A stretch of 64,000 nucleotides of DNA from Chaetoderma sp. LZ-2023a (GCA_034401795.1 CM067359.1:149048568-149112567); one strand, 5' to 3'. Counted from the stretch's first letter, positions 31,480-43,038 are shown. Notes: generated from the letters alone by a model not told the origin. Program-made: numbers and translations.

Positions 31480-32460
31480 AGAGATATAACCCCTGGAATA
31501 TGTCATCTGTAAAAACTCAGCAGTCAGATGGTTACCGGGTAATTAGGGTTTGGTCGCTTCACTTTGTTTATGTTTATTGAAATTTATTTGTTAAAAATTA
31601 CTGTATCATTGATGTGTTCTCTAGAACAATAATAGTATCTTGTTAATTAGACATTGCTGTTACGTTTAGGGGTGTGGGGGAAGGGGTGTGTTTGGGGTTG
31701 TATTGTATTTCATCATGTACCTACGTACATAGATCTAGATCGTAAATAATAACCTTTATCCAGTAGTCTTAACAAGGTCAGTCTGTAGAATATGATAGAT
31801 ACTAGTAATTGCGTGAAAGTTTGAAACCAGAGTTGCAGAAGGCTTTGAATAAATGCAATAGAGGGACAGATTTCTAGCTATGCTTCGCTTATTTCTAGGT
31901 AAGGTTCGCCAACGTAGTTCGCATGTTTGATTCGGAAAATGTAAACTGTACCTGTCACTAGTGCTTCTGACTAGTGGCTCACCCTGGTACATGGACTGAC
32001 TAGTAATAATGCACCTGAAATCTTGTGGATTGTATCCGCAGGTTCATGAACAGGATGTGTAGTTGTGTCCTGTGGACATACAAGATGATGTAATATATCT
32101 GTACATAGCTTGATTTTTAAATTATACATGTTTATTAAGAACATTTAATTTACCAAGGATTTACTTTATATACCATGAGTTTAGTTTGTTTGTATGTTAA
32201 CTGGTAGCTAATTGTTTTTTCATCCATTTTAAAGTACCATAGTCCATATAATGTTTAGCATTGTATATTTAAAAATATTTAAACAGTTATAGAGAAATTT
32301 ATTTTAAATAATGATATTTTAGAATGATTTGTAGAGCAAATGATCTGTTTAGTCACGTTGAATTAGCAATTTATGATGTTATATAAATCTATTTGACGTG
32401 GAGTTATTTTATAATCAAGTTTCATTTAGCAGGATACAGGGTGTTTATTGGGAAAATGGT
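31480..32460. other. Intergenic sequence with no recognised gene
   Basis: AT-rich; the longest open frame is 78 codons on the minus strand (31756-31992) and resembles nothing I know. Confidence 0.5.
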
Positions 32461-32465
32461 GCCTT

Positions 32466-32694
32466 TAAACCTTTAGTATTCAAGTCGGCCAAAATCAGCT
32501 TTTGTAATGGTGGTGATAAATGTTTATTCGCAGACCAAGAGATTATATTTGAAAGTTTATGACTGGAATGACTGGCTCGATAACCGAGCCAGTCATTCCA
32601 GTGATAAGTTTTCAAAAATAATCATCTCCTGGTCTGCAAATGAGGATTTTCCATGAGAAAATTAAAACTATCTTGAACAAATTTTAGGGTTAAA
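32466..32694. mobile_element. Family A MITE, reverse orientation
   Basis: TTAAACCTTTAGTATTCAAG to CAAATTTTAGGGTTAAAA, with core GGCTCGATAACCGAGCC. The arms are well paired. Confidence 0.8.
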
Positions 32695-32834
32695 ATCATT
32701 TATATTCAGGTCAGTTTGACAAACAATCTTCCACTCCTGATACACCACTTTGCATGGTGGAGTGCAGAAGCTGTTAGCCCTTTGCCTCTCGCAGACCAGA
32801 AGTGAGAAGTTCTTTATGATGAAGATAATATTCT

Positions 32835-32927
32835 GTAATAGTTTGAAACAAATTTCACTGGCTGATGTTGATGGCGATAGCAGCAACAGGTTCCAGTGAA
32901 ATTAGCGTCAAAATATCCAGTAGTTTC
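32835..32927. repeat. Family B hairpin
   Basis: CTGTAATAGTTTGAAACAAA and TTAGCGTCAAAATATCCAGT around GATGGCGATAGCAGCAACAG. Confidence 0.65.
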
Positions 32928-32999
32928 CGTGTATATAGGGTCAAGTTCGATTAGATAACCATAGTTAGTTTGCTAGTTTACTGAACATGCACAATTGCT

Positions 33000-33390
33000 A
33001 TGCCCAGTCGGACGCTGGATAGTTAATGGACCGTTCCATTTTTAGCCATGCCCCACCCCTCTAACTAAACTCCACCCACACCTCGCTCGTGTTGGGATCC
33101 TGACTATCAATTTCTAGAAAGCTATACAGGTAAGCTGTTGAATATTTTGAAGCTAATTTGACTGGGTGCTGTTGCTTGCAGCAACAGCTAGGCAGCCACA
33201 GCACCCAGTATAATTAGCTTCAAAATATACAACATGTTTATTAAATAGTAGAGACATACAATTCTTTGAACGTGTCAGACTTTGAAGAGTAAAAGACGGG
33301 CTGCATACAATCATTTATGATGTAATAATTATGACGTCATCATACATGCCACTTAGCTGATTATGACATCATTACTCTGGAAAGGTGTAT
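33000..33390. repeat. Long family B element, reverse orientation
   Basis: Reads CCATGCCCCACCCCTCTAAC, CTCCACCCACACCTCGCTCG, the hairpin at 33135-33235, TTTATTAAATAGTAGAGACA, then TATGACGTCATCATACATGC. The order is the mirror of the copy at 16790-17290, confirming the extent of the long unit. Confidence 0.8.
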
Positions 33391-33968
33391 TGTAGTTCGC
33401 TGGTACTCGAGTTCCCATTAAATTACTATGGTAGTGCAGAAAATGTGGAGCCTGGTACCTGTCTGGATTAATCCTTTCTGTTTTGTATTTTAATGGCCTA
33501 CGAAAATGGGTTATCTTTGTACTCTAAGCGTCCATATGAGACAAAGTTGGAAGGAAATGGGACTTGGGAACATTGACATACAATGGGAAAGTATAATTTC
33601 CTCAAATCTAAGTTATTTGGTGAAATAGTTACACCTTTATATGCTTTTATTCGTGTCCACCATTTTGATTTACGGCTGCTCGGCTGACTAGTTAACTAGC
33701 TATAGTTACCGATTTCAAGTTTGACTGCGATCTAGTTAGCTATAGCTACCGTAACTCTGGTTAGCTAACTATGGTTCACCAGTCGAACTTGACCTTGGTG
33801 TCTTGGAATTTTAATTGATAACGGTTTAGTCGATAGAATCATTGTATTAAAATTTCAATGCAAGTATATGTTAAGTATTTCATTGAAGTTTTTAATACAA
33901 AATTTTATTTGAGTGTATTGTTCTAAAGCGATATACAAATTATTTTTCAAAATAACCTTTCCTCCATC

Positions 33969-34187
33969 TTAACCCTTTAAGAAATAAATTTGGTTAAGAA
34001 AATTAAAATATTTGCTTATTAAATGTCAATTTGCGGGCCAAGATAAGACTAATTTTGAAAATTTACTACTGGAATGACTGATTCCAGTGGTAAATTATCA
34101 AAAATAGCTTTCTCTTAAGCCACAAATGGACATTCCTCAAGACCACTACAGAGGTTGGTTTTGGTCGGCTTCATCATGAAAGGGTTA
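33969..34187. mobile_element. Family A MITE
   Basis: Starts TTAACCCTTTAAGAAATAAA and ends TTCATCATGAAAGGGTTA. The centre is shortened to ACTGATTCCAGTGG. Same right-end subfamily as 5142-5376. Confidence 0.8.
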
Positions 34188-34189
34188 CA

Positions 34190-35090
34190 TAGTTGTGTAT
34201 CTGGTTGATGGAGTTAAAAGTGTTAAGTAGGTATAAAACCCAATAAGATTTCGAAGTGGACAATTAAGAACCATGATATGCTTTTAAGCTAACCGGTTGA
34301 ATTTCTCATTTATCAATACATACAGAACATGTTGTTTCTTTATAATGTTTTTCATAAATTAATTTATAAGTAATATATCTAAGACGTGTCATAACTTAGT
34401 TAGTTTTAGTTGAATTTTTACAAAAATCAGATTCCAGATCTCAATACCTCTGCCATATTCTAAGACTGTCTATGGGTTCCAGATTAAAGTATCAGTTGCT
34501 CGTTATAATTATATGTTTTAGATTACACTGCCATCTTTGTTATTTGATTTTGTTGATTATACTGTAATCGTAATGTATTAATTATCAACTCCACTAACCT
34601 TGCCCGTTAGGTTATTTCATTCTAATTTCTGAAGAACTATTCTTATTTTTTCTTAATAATTGGACTGATAATTTCTGTGTCGGTACCCAAGAAACAAAAC
34701 ATAATTATAATCAGAAGGAAGTTATAGCATTTATTTCATGAAATCCATTTTTATTATAAACTCACATAAAAGTTGAAAACATGTATCAAATTTTTAAGTT
34801 TAGCTATTACAGATCTGTATTATTTTTAAACAACATTATGGACAATTTTTATTTCAAACTTACATGTTATTGAAATAACACCCGACATCATTCATATATA
34901 ATAGTAGTTGTGAGATCTCAGCGTTTATTTTTAACATACATACAAGTCTTCTTGTATGATTTGTATTTCATCTGGAGTATTGATTTGATGTAGTAATCAA
35001 ACATGTACTTATGAACCTGTCTATAATTGCCACCTACATTTAGGACCATAATCAGGTATCTAAGTAACCCTTTAACCATCTCAGACCAAA
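34190..35090. other. Intergenic sequence with no recognised feature
   Basis: Strongly AT-rich; no open frame or palindromic repeat of note. Confidence 0.5.
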
Positions 35091-35107
35091 TGTCACAAAT
35101 TCTTTAT

Positions 35108-35190
35108 AATGTTGTGGAATATTCTGTTGATAAATTTGAAACTATTCAACAGCTTCCAGTCAAATTAGTTTCAAAATATTCAACAGTTCC
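35108..35190. repeat. Family B hairpin, short
   Basis: ATTCTGTTGATAAATTTGAA and TTAGTTTCAAAATATTCAAC; the loop is lost. Confidence 0.6.
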
Positions 35191-35522
35191 CCTGTATAGC
35201 CGTCTTAAACTGAGACAGTGGACTTTCAGATGTTAAATGTTAAAGTTTGGCCCTAAAACCATCCCATCTTGTGGACTCAAAAGGCATTCTCTGTTGTAGA
35301 TGATTGCATGTACAGTTTTAGTTGCGACTTGCAGACACTAATATAAGTTGGGACACTAATATAAGTTGGCGTGCCTGTCTGATAGTCCGTCAAATTTTTA
35401 ACAGATTTGTGAAAGCTGCTTGTGTCACAAATATAGTGCACTTGTACTTAATGGTTCTAGTATTCACCTAATATTTTTAATCCTTAAAATTCAAATGATT
35501 TAATTTCAAGACAACTATACAG

Positions 35523-35615
35523 GAAAGCTGGTGAATATTTTGAAACTAATTCGACTGTAACCTGCTATAGGCAACAGCAGCTTCCAGGCAAATTGTTTTG
35601 AAAAATGCACCAAAA
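35523..35615. repeat. Family B hairpin
   Basis: AGCTGGTGAATATTTTGAAA and AATTGTTTTGAAAAATGCAC around TGCTATAGGCAACAGCAGC. Confidence 0.6.
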
Positions 35616-35856
35616 TATTCTTTGCATCATAAAGAATTTATGTCTTCAGTTCTGTAAGGGTTAAACGGTTAAAGGCGGTTTTGCCAACCGTGATAATAAA
35701 GGAATCCAATCTGTCAGTCAAGTATATGAGGTCATAATAAAGTCTGTCATAGGTTGTGCTGACGTCGCAAGTAAAATATAATGAATGGAATATCTAAGTC
35801 TGGCATGAACACTTAATAGTCTGTCACCTTGTAGGATTAGTATGTCTTTATTACTT

Positions 35857-36052
35857 AGCCCTACCACTCTGTTTAAATTTTCAAATTAAATTAAAAGATG
35901 AACTGGTGTTCATTTTTCAACAAATTTTGTGGACGATGTTGCTGTCATAGACAGCAACACCGTCCACCAAAATTGTTGAAAAATGTACACCAGTTTCTTT
36001 GCTATTAACACAATAAGAGACAGAATATTGACATTAGAGTGGTAAGGGTTAA
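35857..36052. mobile_element. Family D palindromic MITE, well kept
   Basis: Ends TTAGCCCTACCACTCTG and AGAGTGGTAAGGGTTAA. The central stem TGGACGATGTTGCTGTCATA and its complement AGACAGCAACACCGTCCACC are almost perfect. Confidence 0.8.
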
Positions 36053-36059
36053 GAAACAA

Positions 36060-36275
36060 TCTGATGATTATTTTGAAACTAATTTCACTGGATGCTGTTG
36101 CTGCCATAGACAACACCTAGTCAAATTAATATTAAAATATCCAACATTGAAGTTCATGGAGTTTAGGATTCGGTCGATCCCAACACAGGCAAAGCATGGT
36201 TGGAGCTTAGGTAGTGATGGACGGGACATAGCTAAAACAGGATTCCAAAAATGGTTCCCTCCATTGTCAGAATAT
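36060..36275. repeat. Long family B element, fragment
   Basis: Hairpin with arms ATTATTTTGAAACTAATTTC and ATTAATATTAAAATATCCAA, then GATTCGGTCGATCCCAACAC and a GGTTGGAGCTTAGGTAG tail. Confidence 0.65.
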
Positions 36276-36404
36276 GTCATGTAGTCCAATTTTCTTATAT
36301 TATGTATATTTCTGTTGTTATTGGTATTGTACATCCAAATTTGCATGGTTTGCGCAGTATGCATCAGTATGAATAAAGCTTTTAAAAAATAGATATATAA
36401 ATTA

Positions 36405-36786
36405 TGTTTTGATCCGAGGTAATCTTCACCAAAGCAACAGAGAATACAGCCTCACATCTCATTTATCAATAAATGCTAGTTCAAACACGGCCTGAGAAGC
36501 GTACCGCTCGGAAATCCCAATAGTTTCCCAGAGTCAGATCAGCCCATGGTGCGGATAGGGACCTCCAAACAATTAAGAAGCCACAAGGCTAAGAGGAATA
36601 TGAAGAGAGACAAAATCATGGAGTTATGAGTCTTACCGGAGTGTGGGGCTAGATTATCGCACTGCCGGAAGAGAAGAATATATTACACAGTATGTAATGA
36701 AGAAAGTGTCTCTAATCATATGGCCATATACCTACGTAATCTAACCAGAACAAACAATACGGTGGCAATAATTAAGATGTACTATA

Positions 36787-36832
<46 letters not shown>

Positions 36833-38263
36833 ATACAGGTTAACGAACCTACTATAGTGCAGTTAGCAACACATTGAGGAAAATGAAAATAACTATTTAA
36901 CAAATACAGAAATTATAACTATTGGTCCTAACACCGTTACGGTTCTTTTTAGTCATCGGAACCGTTAGTACAGATACGAGATAACTAACAAAACCTATAT
37001 AGAGAAATAATTAAACAGTGAGGTATAGTTACTTGAATACTCAGTAGTCATTCCCAAGTTAGGCTACCGTGGTACTGAAATTGAGACGTAGATCCGTAGT
37101 CGACGTGAGATGATGCACTCTCCGGAAGCTGGAAAGTTCCCATAGGCTGGTTCCCACAGACAAGACTTCCACACGAACACTCATGGCGGGAGGAGTACAT
37201 CGCTTAGTGCTGTAGGCCAAATAGAATGTCTAATGAGCAGTCAGTAAAACATACGATAGTACTACGTGGTGAAGAAAGTTCCCGTACACCGTTGGCATGG
37301 ATGAAAGGTGTAAACAACCTGATCACTAGCGGGGGTTGTCAGAGGCAAATGAAGATACAAAACAAAGCTTCACGGTGCTGAGTACGTCAACCAGCTATGG
37401 AGATGCACCGGGCTGAGTTTACATCTGTAGACTCACATATTCAGGTCGCAAAGGCCTCACCGCAAGTTTGTGTTCCGAATGCAGTTGTAGTATTTGTGAA
37501 CGATTATCGAAAGTTCCAAATTATTCCCGTAAATGGGGAGTTACAAAATTGTGTTGGTGCGGTGGGTTGGAAACTGCACACTACGGGATAAAAACCCGAC
37601 TCATGGCGAAGAAAGATGTGTGTCGCACTTGATAATAGTTGGTACAGCTCCAACCGGTTCAGCCCCTGGCCGAGGATGCTCTCGATCACCGGATCGCTTA
37701 TCCTTTTATACTCACCATGATGTCACAGGCGCAGGCTTCATCCAATCATCGTTCGAGCAACAGCCAATCAGCACACAGCTAATAATAGCGTCGTCGAACG
37801 TTCTAGAACATTTTAGATGCTTTATGTCCACGTGGTTATGACGTCAGGGCAATATTTTTAAGATAATCAAAAAGAGTTTTCCTTCAGGGGATAACTCAGC
37901 CATTCCTCAACCGATTTTGAAATGGTTTACAGATTTGGAAAGCCCGTCAAATTCTGGTCTTGATTCATGCCAGATTTAAGGGGAAGAGACCATCAATAAG
38001 AATTACAGAGTACCAGCTCGGTACACTATAAGCGCCATCCCATCTAGGTCACAACTACGTGCTCCATGGAAACAGCGTCCTGACGCGCGCATGCGCATAA
38101 TGTGTTTTAACGAACTTTTCGACACGCTCTCTCTCCCATAGGCCTATATATGCCTATAGCCCTACCCAGAGGGGTGTGCTCAGAAAACGAATCCTAGATG
38201 GGCGGCACGTACCCAGCTTAGCTGGTATGGCCGGTACTCAACCGGTCGATCCGAATTACACCA
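36405..38263 (-). mobile_element. Candidate 3' LTR of a minus-strand retroelement
   Basis: Read on the minus strand, the purine tract ACTAGGAGGGGG (just above 38263) is followed at once by TGGTGTAATTCGGATCGACC, as expected of a polypurine tract next to an LTR start. About 120 bases in is a TATA-like GCATATATAGGCC. A possible far end reads GGATCAAAACA at 36405. It is not a solo LTR, because the flanks do not match. The second LTR is not in the window, so the length and the identity are provisional. A (TA)n tract lies inside. Confidence 0.35.
36783..36830. repeat. (TA)n microsatellite
   Basis: About 46 bases of pure TA dinucleotide repeat. Confidence 0.95.
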
Positions 38264-39445
38264 CCCCCTCCTAGTTTGACATCCATGGCAAACGATCGTG
38301 CATGGCGGATCGACGCACGGATGTACGCTAGGCAGGAATAATAGACTTCCCGGGTATGCCCGTGGCCAGAGAGGAGTAGTGACGCATAGACACGTATTCA
38401 AGAGACAGAGCACATAGTGGTGCCAAGAAGATGGGAGGCATACTTTTCAATTTTTGTCCTGGAATTATTTTTCCAGGCCTTTCTTTTTTTTCTTTTTTTT
38501 GTGTTCTTTTTATTATTGATGTTACGGTGCGTGCTATAATTTTATTTGGTATATGATCCTAAACAATAGCTCGCATGAGTGTTCCAGTTAGTGCAGATAA
38601 TCATAATCTCCGCAAAGAACACCCAAGCTCCAACGTACCACAATTTAAGTTTTAAATATACAAATGTATACAAAAATATAATAACAAAAAGACAAGGTAT
38701 ATAAATATTACCTATGTAACATACACTTATGAGGTATGTTTTTATTAATCACACCGAATTACTTGTGTACCCCGGGTAAATAAAGGGGCACACAACACGT
38801 ATCACCAAGTATTATTATTATATATATCTAAAATATCTATTTGCGGCCGGCCTTGCCGGTCTGCAACGGGCTGCTCTCGTTGACCCCATATCCGTCCTGA
38901 CGTCTAAGACAGGAAGAAAATTAATAAGAAAAATAAGATATATGATAATAACTTAAAACTGGTTTATCAGGCAGCTTCAGCGCGACTGAGATTGCATGAC
39001 GGGATTGTGACGTTATTGCACTGCGGGAGGTTGTATTCTTTACGTCGCACATGACGTCCTTATAACATTAGAGTCCGCAGTGCTCATTTTGTATGGGACA
39101 CAACCGGACACCTAAAGTGTGCGGCTGTGTCGGATAACCGTAGTCATCCTAGGGACAGGATTCAATTGATCTAACATATATAATAAGACGAAAAGTATGT
39201 AAAAAATAAAGTAATAATTAACACATTTCCACGAATTGCCTATTAACATTTCTGCTGAATTACACATGATTACACCTCAGCAGCGAAATTTCCCCATCGA
39301 GTTTGGGTCCCGTGACTAACAGTGGTAGGTCACGGTGAATGCACTGCCATTGCTGAAATGCTCTTATCATTATTATTATTGGCACTGTCCGAAACATCCG
39401 AAGTGATGGTGGCGCAAATATGGGCATCCATGATGTCCCTCACAG
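38264..39445. other. Region of unclear origin
   Basis: Apart from the purine tract at its left edge, no gene is supported. There is a poly-T stretch at about 38486-38500, and GCGGCCGGCCTTGCCGG at about 38844 is a short GC palindrome. If the LTR call is right this would be internal retroelement sequence; otherwise it is 3' flank of the frame at 39446-40534. Confidence 0.4.
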
Positions 39446-40534
39446 TTACCACTGGTTCCAGGATATCCGTCCGTGTAGCAGCGGCGCTACTCGTATTTGC
39501 CAATGTTGCTGATGCGGTGGAGACGGGAGCTGACGTGATGATGGCAGTTGTAGCTGGCGTGGTGGTTGCTGTAGTTGTCGTGTGAGGGCGGGAAGCTGTA
39601 CCGTCGGCTGAAGACATGGTGCGGGAACGGGTACGGCAGGAGACGACATCTTTCGGAGCTTAGCGTACCTTAGCAGACGACTAGCAGTAATGTTCGGTAC
39701 AGGATGGATATCCTGTGTGTGGGTGATCCGTTTCTTTCCCATGCATGGACGTTCTGGTGTGGTTCCCTTCCTGACTGCTGGGTCAGAAAGGCAAGGAGGC
39801 GGATGCTGAATAACACAGGTCGGAGTTACGCTGATTGTCACAGGCTGCGATGGTCCCGGTCCTTCGTCTATGGTAAACTCCGGTGGAGATGGAGACTGCG
39901 GATAACTGGAAATGTCTATCCCCGCAGGTGTCGTAATCACCACTGAGATTGGCTGACTGGCTGTCAATGTCTGTGCTTCTACGGTGGCGGGTGTGGTAAC
40001 CGTAGCTGACTGGCTAGTAACTGGTGCGGGAGCTGTCGCACTGGATTTTATGGGAAATTTCTGCTTCCTACTTTCCTTCAGGACCGGTGTGGATGAAGTG
40101 ATAGGTACCGGCGTAACATTTCCAAATGCGACTGCCGGCAGAATTGCACATCTGGCTGTCGGTACGTTACTTGCTGTAGCAACGGGAAGACGATGTTCAA
40201 CGGGATATCTATGCATGGTGTTTTTCGTGGGGGTCATCCTCTCGGTCTGGAGAACCTTGACATGGAGCCGAGATTCGAAGTGCGTGGCTAGAATGGCATG
40301 ATACTCATTCTCTTCCCCAGGAACTAACGTCACTTCCAACACACGATGATGATGCCGAAGTGCGTGAGTGATCCTGTAGTGAGTACTGGTGTAGAGATGA
40401 TCCTTATTAATATGAAGAGTGCGGTCGGATTCCCTAGTGAAAGTTCTGGTACATGGCTCTTCGCTAGTCAACAATGAGTTACACGGGAACCGCTTCGGAA
40501 CTGGCACCGATTCTTCTTCGGAGGAATCCGACAA
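39446..40534 (-). CDS. Unrecognised open frame with a C2H2-like motif and a Pro/Ser/Thr-rich body
   Basis: A minus-strand frame of 362 codons. The start of the translation is acidic (SDSSEEESVPVP). Next comes a C-x9-C-x12-H-x4-H pattern (CNSLLTSEEPC, then HINKDH), which resembles a C2H2 zinc finger with an unusually long first loop. A basic HALRHHHR stretch follows, and residues 130-362 are Pro/Ser/Thr-rich and of low complexity, ending QIRVAPLLHGRISWNQW. The 5' limit is unsettled, since the frame opens without an ATG and an upstream exon is possible. I do not recognise the protein. It could be a host gene or a downstream open frame of the retroelement suspected here. Confidence 0.45.
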   Translation of the reverse strand: MSDSSEEESVPVPKRFPCNSLLTSEEPCTRTFTRESDRTLHINKDHLYTSTHYRITHALRHHHRVLEVTLVPGEENEYHAILATHFESRLHVKVLQTERMTPTKNTMHRYPVEHRLPVATASNVPTARCAILPAVAFGNVTPVPITSSTPVLKESRKQKFPIKSSATAPAPVTSQSATVTTPATVEAQTLTASQPISVVITTPAGIDISSYPQSPSPPEFTIDEGPGPSQPVTISVTPTCVIQHPPPCLSDPAVRKGTTPERPCMGKKRITHTQDIHPVPNITASRLLRYAKLRKMSSPAVPVPAPCLQPTVQLPALTRQLQQPPRQLQLPSSRQLPSPPHQQHWQIRVAPLLHGRISWNQW

Positions 40535-41103
40535 CGCGAAAGATCTTCAAGAAGTGACATCTCGTTCCCGCATAGTAGTTAGTTGCGGGAACTTTATTCA
40601 AAACCTAATGCCCTATCTCTTCATGGTTTATAACTTTCCAGGCCAAATATAATAACAAAATAACAATAGGAAAAACAGCAGAATTTAGTTTGTGACATGA
40701 AAGAAGCCTAATGCTATGTTCTTCCCTAGTATCGAGTTTTGATGGGAAGATAAAGTTTCAGAGCGCGCTTCCTCCGTTTATACTATTTGGTGACGTCACA
40801 GGCAGTGGATGACCACACCTAAAAAGTTTTACAGGTGATTCGGTCATTCTTATGTGAATATTTCCTTGCTTTCCTCCCATATGAGGGAGTAGTTGTAACT
40901 ATAGGAAGAATGGCTCATTCGCACATTTAACAGTCTCCGATCAACATAGAAATGCGGTACTACTTTGTCACCTTTTAATTAGCATGAGGGGGTTTTCTAG
41001 GTTGGATGCTTATAAACTTTCCTATTCGAATTTTAGGCTGGAGCACCTGATGGGGTGCGTGGGAGCCAGGTGACGTCAGCGGTAGTCTCCTGGACTCACC
41101 CTC
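40535..41103 (-). promoter_or_regulatory. Possible promoter region for the minus-strand frame
   Basis: On the minus strand ACCAAATAGTATAAACGGAG (near 40780) is TATA-like and lies about 240 bases upstream of the open frame. TTCCCGCA and TGCGGGAA (about 40575-40602) form a hairpin shortly before it. TGACGTCA occurs near 40795 and 41072. No gene is seen in the remainder up to the Polinton edge. The call rests on motif appearance only. Confidence 0.3.
41099..41103. repeat. Left flanking direct repeat (CCCTC) of the Polinton
   Basis: CCCTC lies directly outside the left terminus, and the same five bases lie directly outside the right terminus (57617-57621). It is read as a target site duplication. 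Confidence 0.65.
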
Positions 41104-41399
41104 AGTAGTATAGCCGGGATTAAACGGATACCACGTCCCCGAATAACGGGGGAAATAAAGAAATTCGCCTCCCAGGCCCTTAACAATTGAGGGCCGCATT
41201 TTTTAGGTGTTTTTAGGTCCAGGTAGCGCAGGCCTCTAAAAAAAACTGCCGCACCTAGGGGCCCCCCTTCACTATGCCAGCACGTAGTGCGACGTAGTGC
41301 GACGCCACACCCCCATAATGAAAGCACCCGGGAGGCGAATTTCCCGATTACCCCCGTTATTCCGGGACGTTGTATCCGTTTAATCCCGGCTATACTACT
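41104..41399. repeat. Polinton left terminal block
   Basis: 296 bp. It is inverted relative to 57337-57616, and is itself bounded by inverted copies of the same 24-base end (AGTAGTATAGCCGGGATTAA at the outer edge, its complement at the inner edge), so each terminal block can fold back on itself. The middle carries AGGGGCCCCC and CGACGTAGTGCGACG tracts. Confidence 0.9.
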
Positions 41400-41606
41400 T
41401 AGCACATGGTCTTAACGTCCATTTAGAGACAAGCATACTCAGCGGTATACGAGCTGAACAAGCACGCATTACATGGTCTGAACGTCCAGACAAGCATACT
41501 CAGTGGTATACGAGCTGATCAAGCACGCATTACATGGCGTCCATTTAGAGATAAGCATACTTAGTGGTATACGAGCTGATCAAGCACGCATTACATGGTC
41601 TTATCA
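41400..41606. repeat. Polinton left subterminal repeats, about 3 units of 67 bp
   Basis: Units read ACATGGTCTTAACGTCCATT, AGAGACAAGCATACTCAGCG, GTATACGAGCTGAACAAGCA. They are the complement of the right-hand array. One unit is shortened. Confidence 0.88.
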
Positions 41607-41661
41607 GCGGCCTGCGCCACTGCTGTAGACGCCAGCACGAGCAATACGATGAGAAGCATGG

Positions 41662-42631
41662 CTATATATGAAGAGTTAAACTGAACAGAGTGAACCCCTC
41701 GAGAAATATATGTGCCAGATCGAGCCCTGCTCCATCCGGATCGATAGTGATCTTCATCCCCTCAGGGGCAGGGGCTAGCTGCTTCACTCTGCCGCCGGCT
41801 AAGAAACGTAGCTCTAGGACTATATGAGTCGTTTGCGGGCTAATGAGTCCCACTCGCTGAAGCAGTTTAACAGCACTCTTGGCTTTGGAGACATGTGACA
41901 CCCCATCGACCCATAGGGTGCCCTCCTGGACAGCTTTTCTGGTCCATCGAATGGACGACGCAGCAGGAGCTTTCCACCTGTAACCCTGATCCGGTGACCC
42001 ACCCTCGTCAGGGAGACACCTTCACCTATGTAGGTGAGGAAGGACGATCCCTGATTGTAGAGCTTTCGAACTGTCCCATCCTTTTCCACAACGGTGGAGA
42101 TGGGAGTAACCTCTATGTCAATGAGTGCGGGAGGCCTATATAGGGGCAACCATGTTTGCCAGTTCCCCGCAGGTCCGGCGCGGTACCACACTTCATTCTT
42201 CTCAAATATGAACTGCAGTTTTTTGCCAGGGTCAATAGCAGGCCATCACGGACCATCGGCGGGGCATCGCTCGAATAGGGTTTGACCAGATGAAAGCTGA
42301 TGTCGTTATTTAGGGTGTTGAGGTCTGCCACCTTTGTATCCGAGAGCTCAATCAACGGCTCGAGGACGTACTTCCTCTTCGGGAAATCGTACCGAAACAC
42401 GATCTTGTGGCCATCTATGTCGCGACCCAGGCGCCCTTTCGTCACATCCTTGAGGTCTGTGAGCAGCTCCACCCCATCACCACCAATGGGGTGGAGGGAG
42501 AATGCCTTTGAGCTTGCTTCGTACTGTAGGGCGAATGACTTGCCATCACTCTCTTCTACCTTGGCAGCATCAACTGCATACACATCTGCGAGGTCAGCAA
42601 GGCCGGTCGAGTGAGCAAATATGGGTTCCAT
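41662..42631 (-). pseudogene. Polinton gene of unknown product, broken
   Basis: Minus-strand coding region starting MEPIFAHSTGLADLADVYAV, preceded by GTTTAAACCCCCTTTATAG, the shared promoter module of this element. The translated parts look like a beta-rich protein (for example LTYIGEGVSLTRVGHRIRVT). No family recognised. About two breaks. Confidence 0.55.
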
Positions 42632-42801
42632 GGCACGCTATAAAGGGGGTTTAAACGAGACATATAACCATGCCGGTGGTCCGACTGCTACTCTCCGGTG
42701 GTGAGAACATAATCTAGAGGGGAGATGGGGGGTACAGTACCGTGTAGAATGGGTCCTCTTCGAGGTGCCCCAGCGGGGGCACAACATACATACACGCCGA
42801 T

Positions 42802-43038
42802 GTGCTGCATCAACCTCGGGGCCGTGCACACAGCAGCTCACTGGTAGAAGTCGGCCGGGATGTGATAGAGTATCTCCAAGGTGCCAACAGCAACCTATGG
42901 AAAGCTATCAGTCCTAGCCTGTTCACACCTGTAAATCACCTGTTTGACAACCCCTCCATTAACATATACGCCAGCACGGATGGGGTATCGGACGCCCATT
43001 TAGAGTTTACACTCTTATTACTCATTGACATGACATGA
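42802..43038 (+). CDS. Small Polinton open frame, unassigned
   Basis: About 78 codons, containing VGRDVIEYLQGANSNLWKAI and YASTDGVSDAHLEFTLLLL. It overlaps the next frame by the bases ATGA, an arrangement expected of adjacent genes, but it lacks a convincing ATG. Low confidence that it is expressed as read. Confidence 0.3.
   Translation: MLHQPRGRAHSSSLVEVGRDVIEYLQGANSNLWKAISPSLFTPVNHLFDNPSINIYASTDGVSDAHLEFTLLLLIDMT

Noticed and set aside
42802-43038. Confident gene call for the 78-codon frame
   Set aside because: Kept only as low confidence: no ATG at its start and no promoter module, despite the neat ATGA overlap with the next frame.
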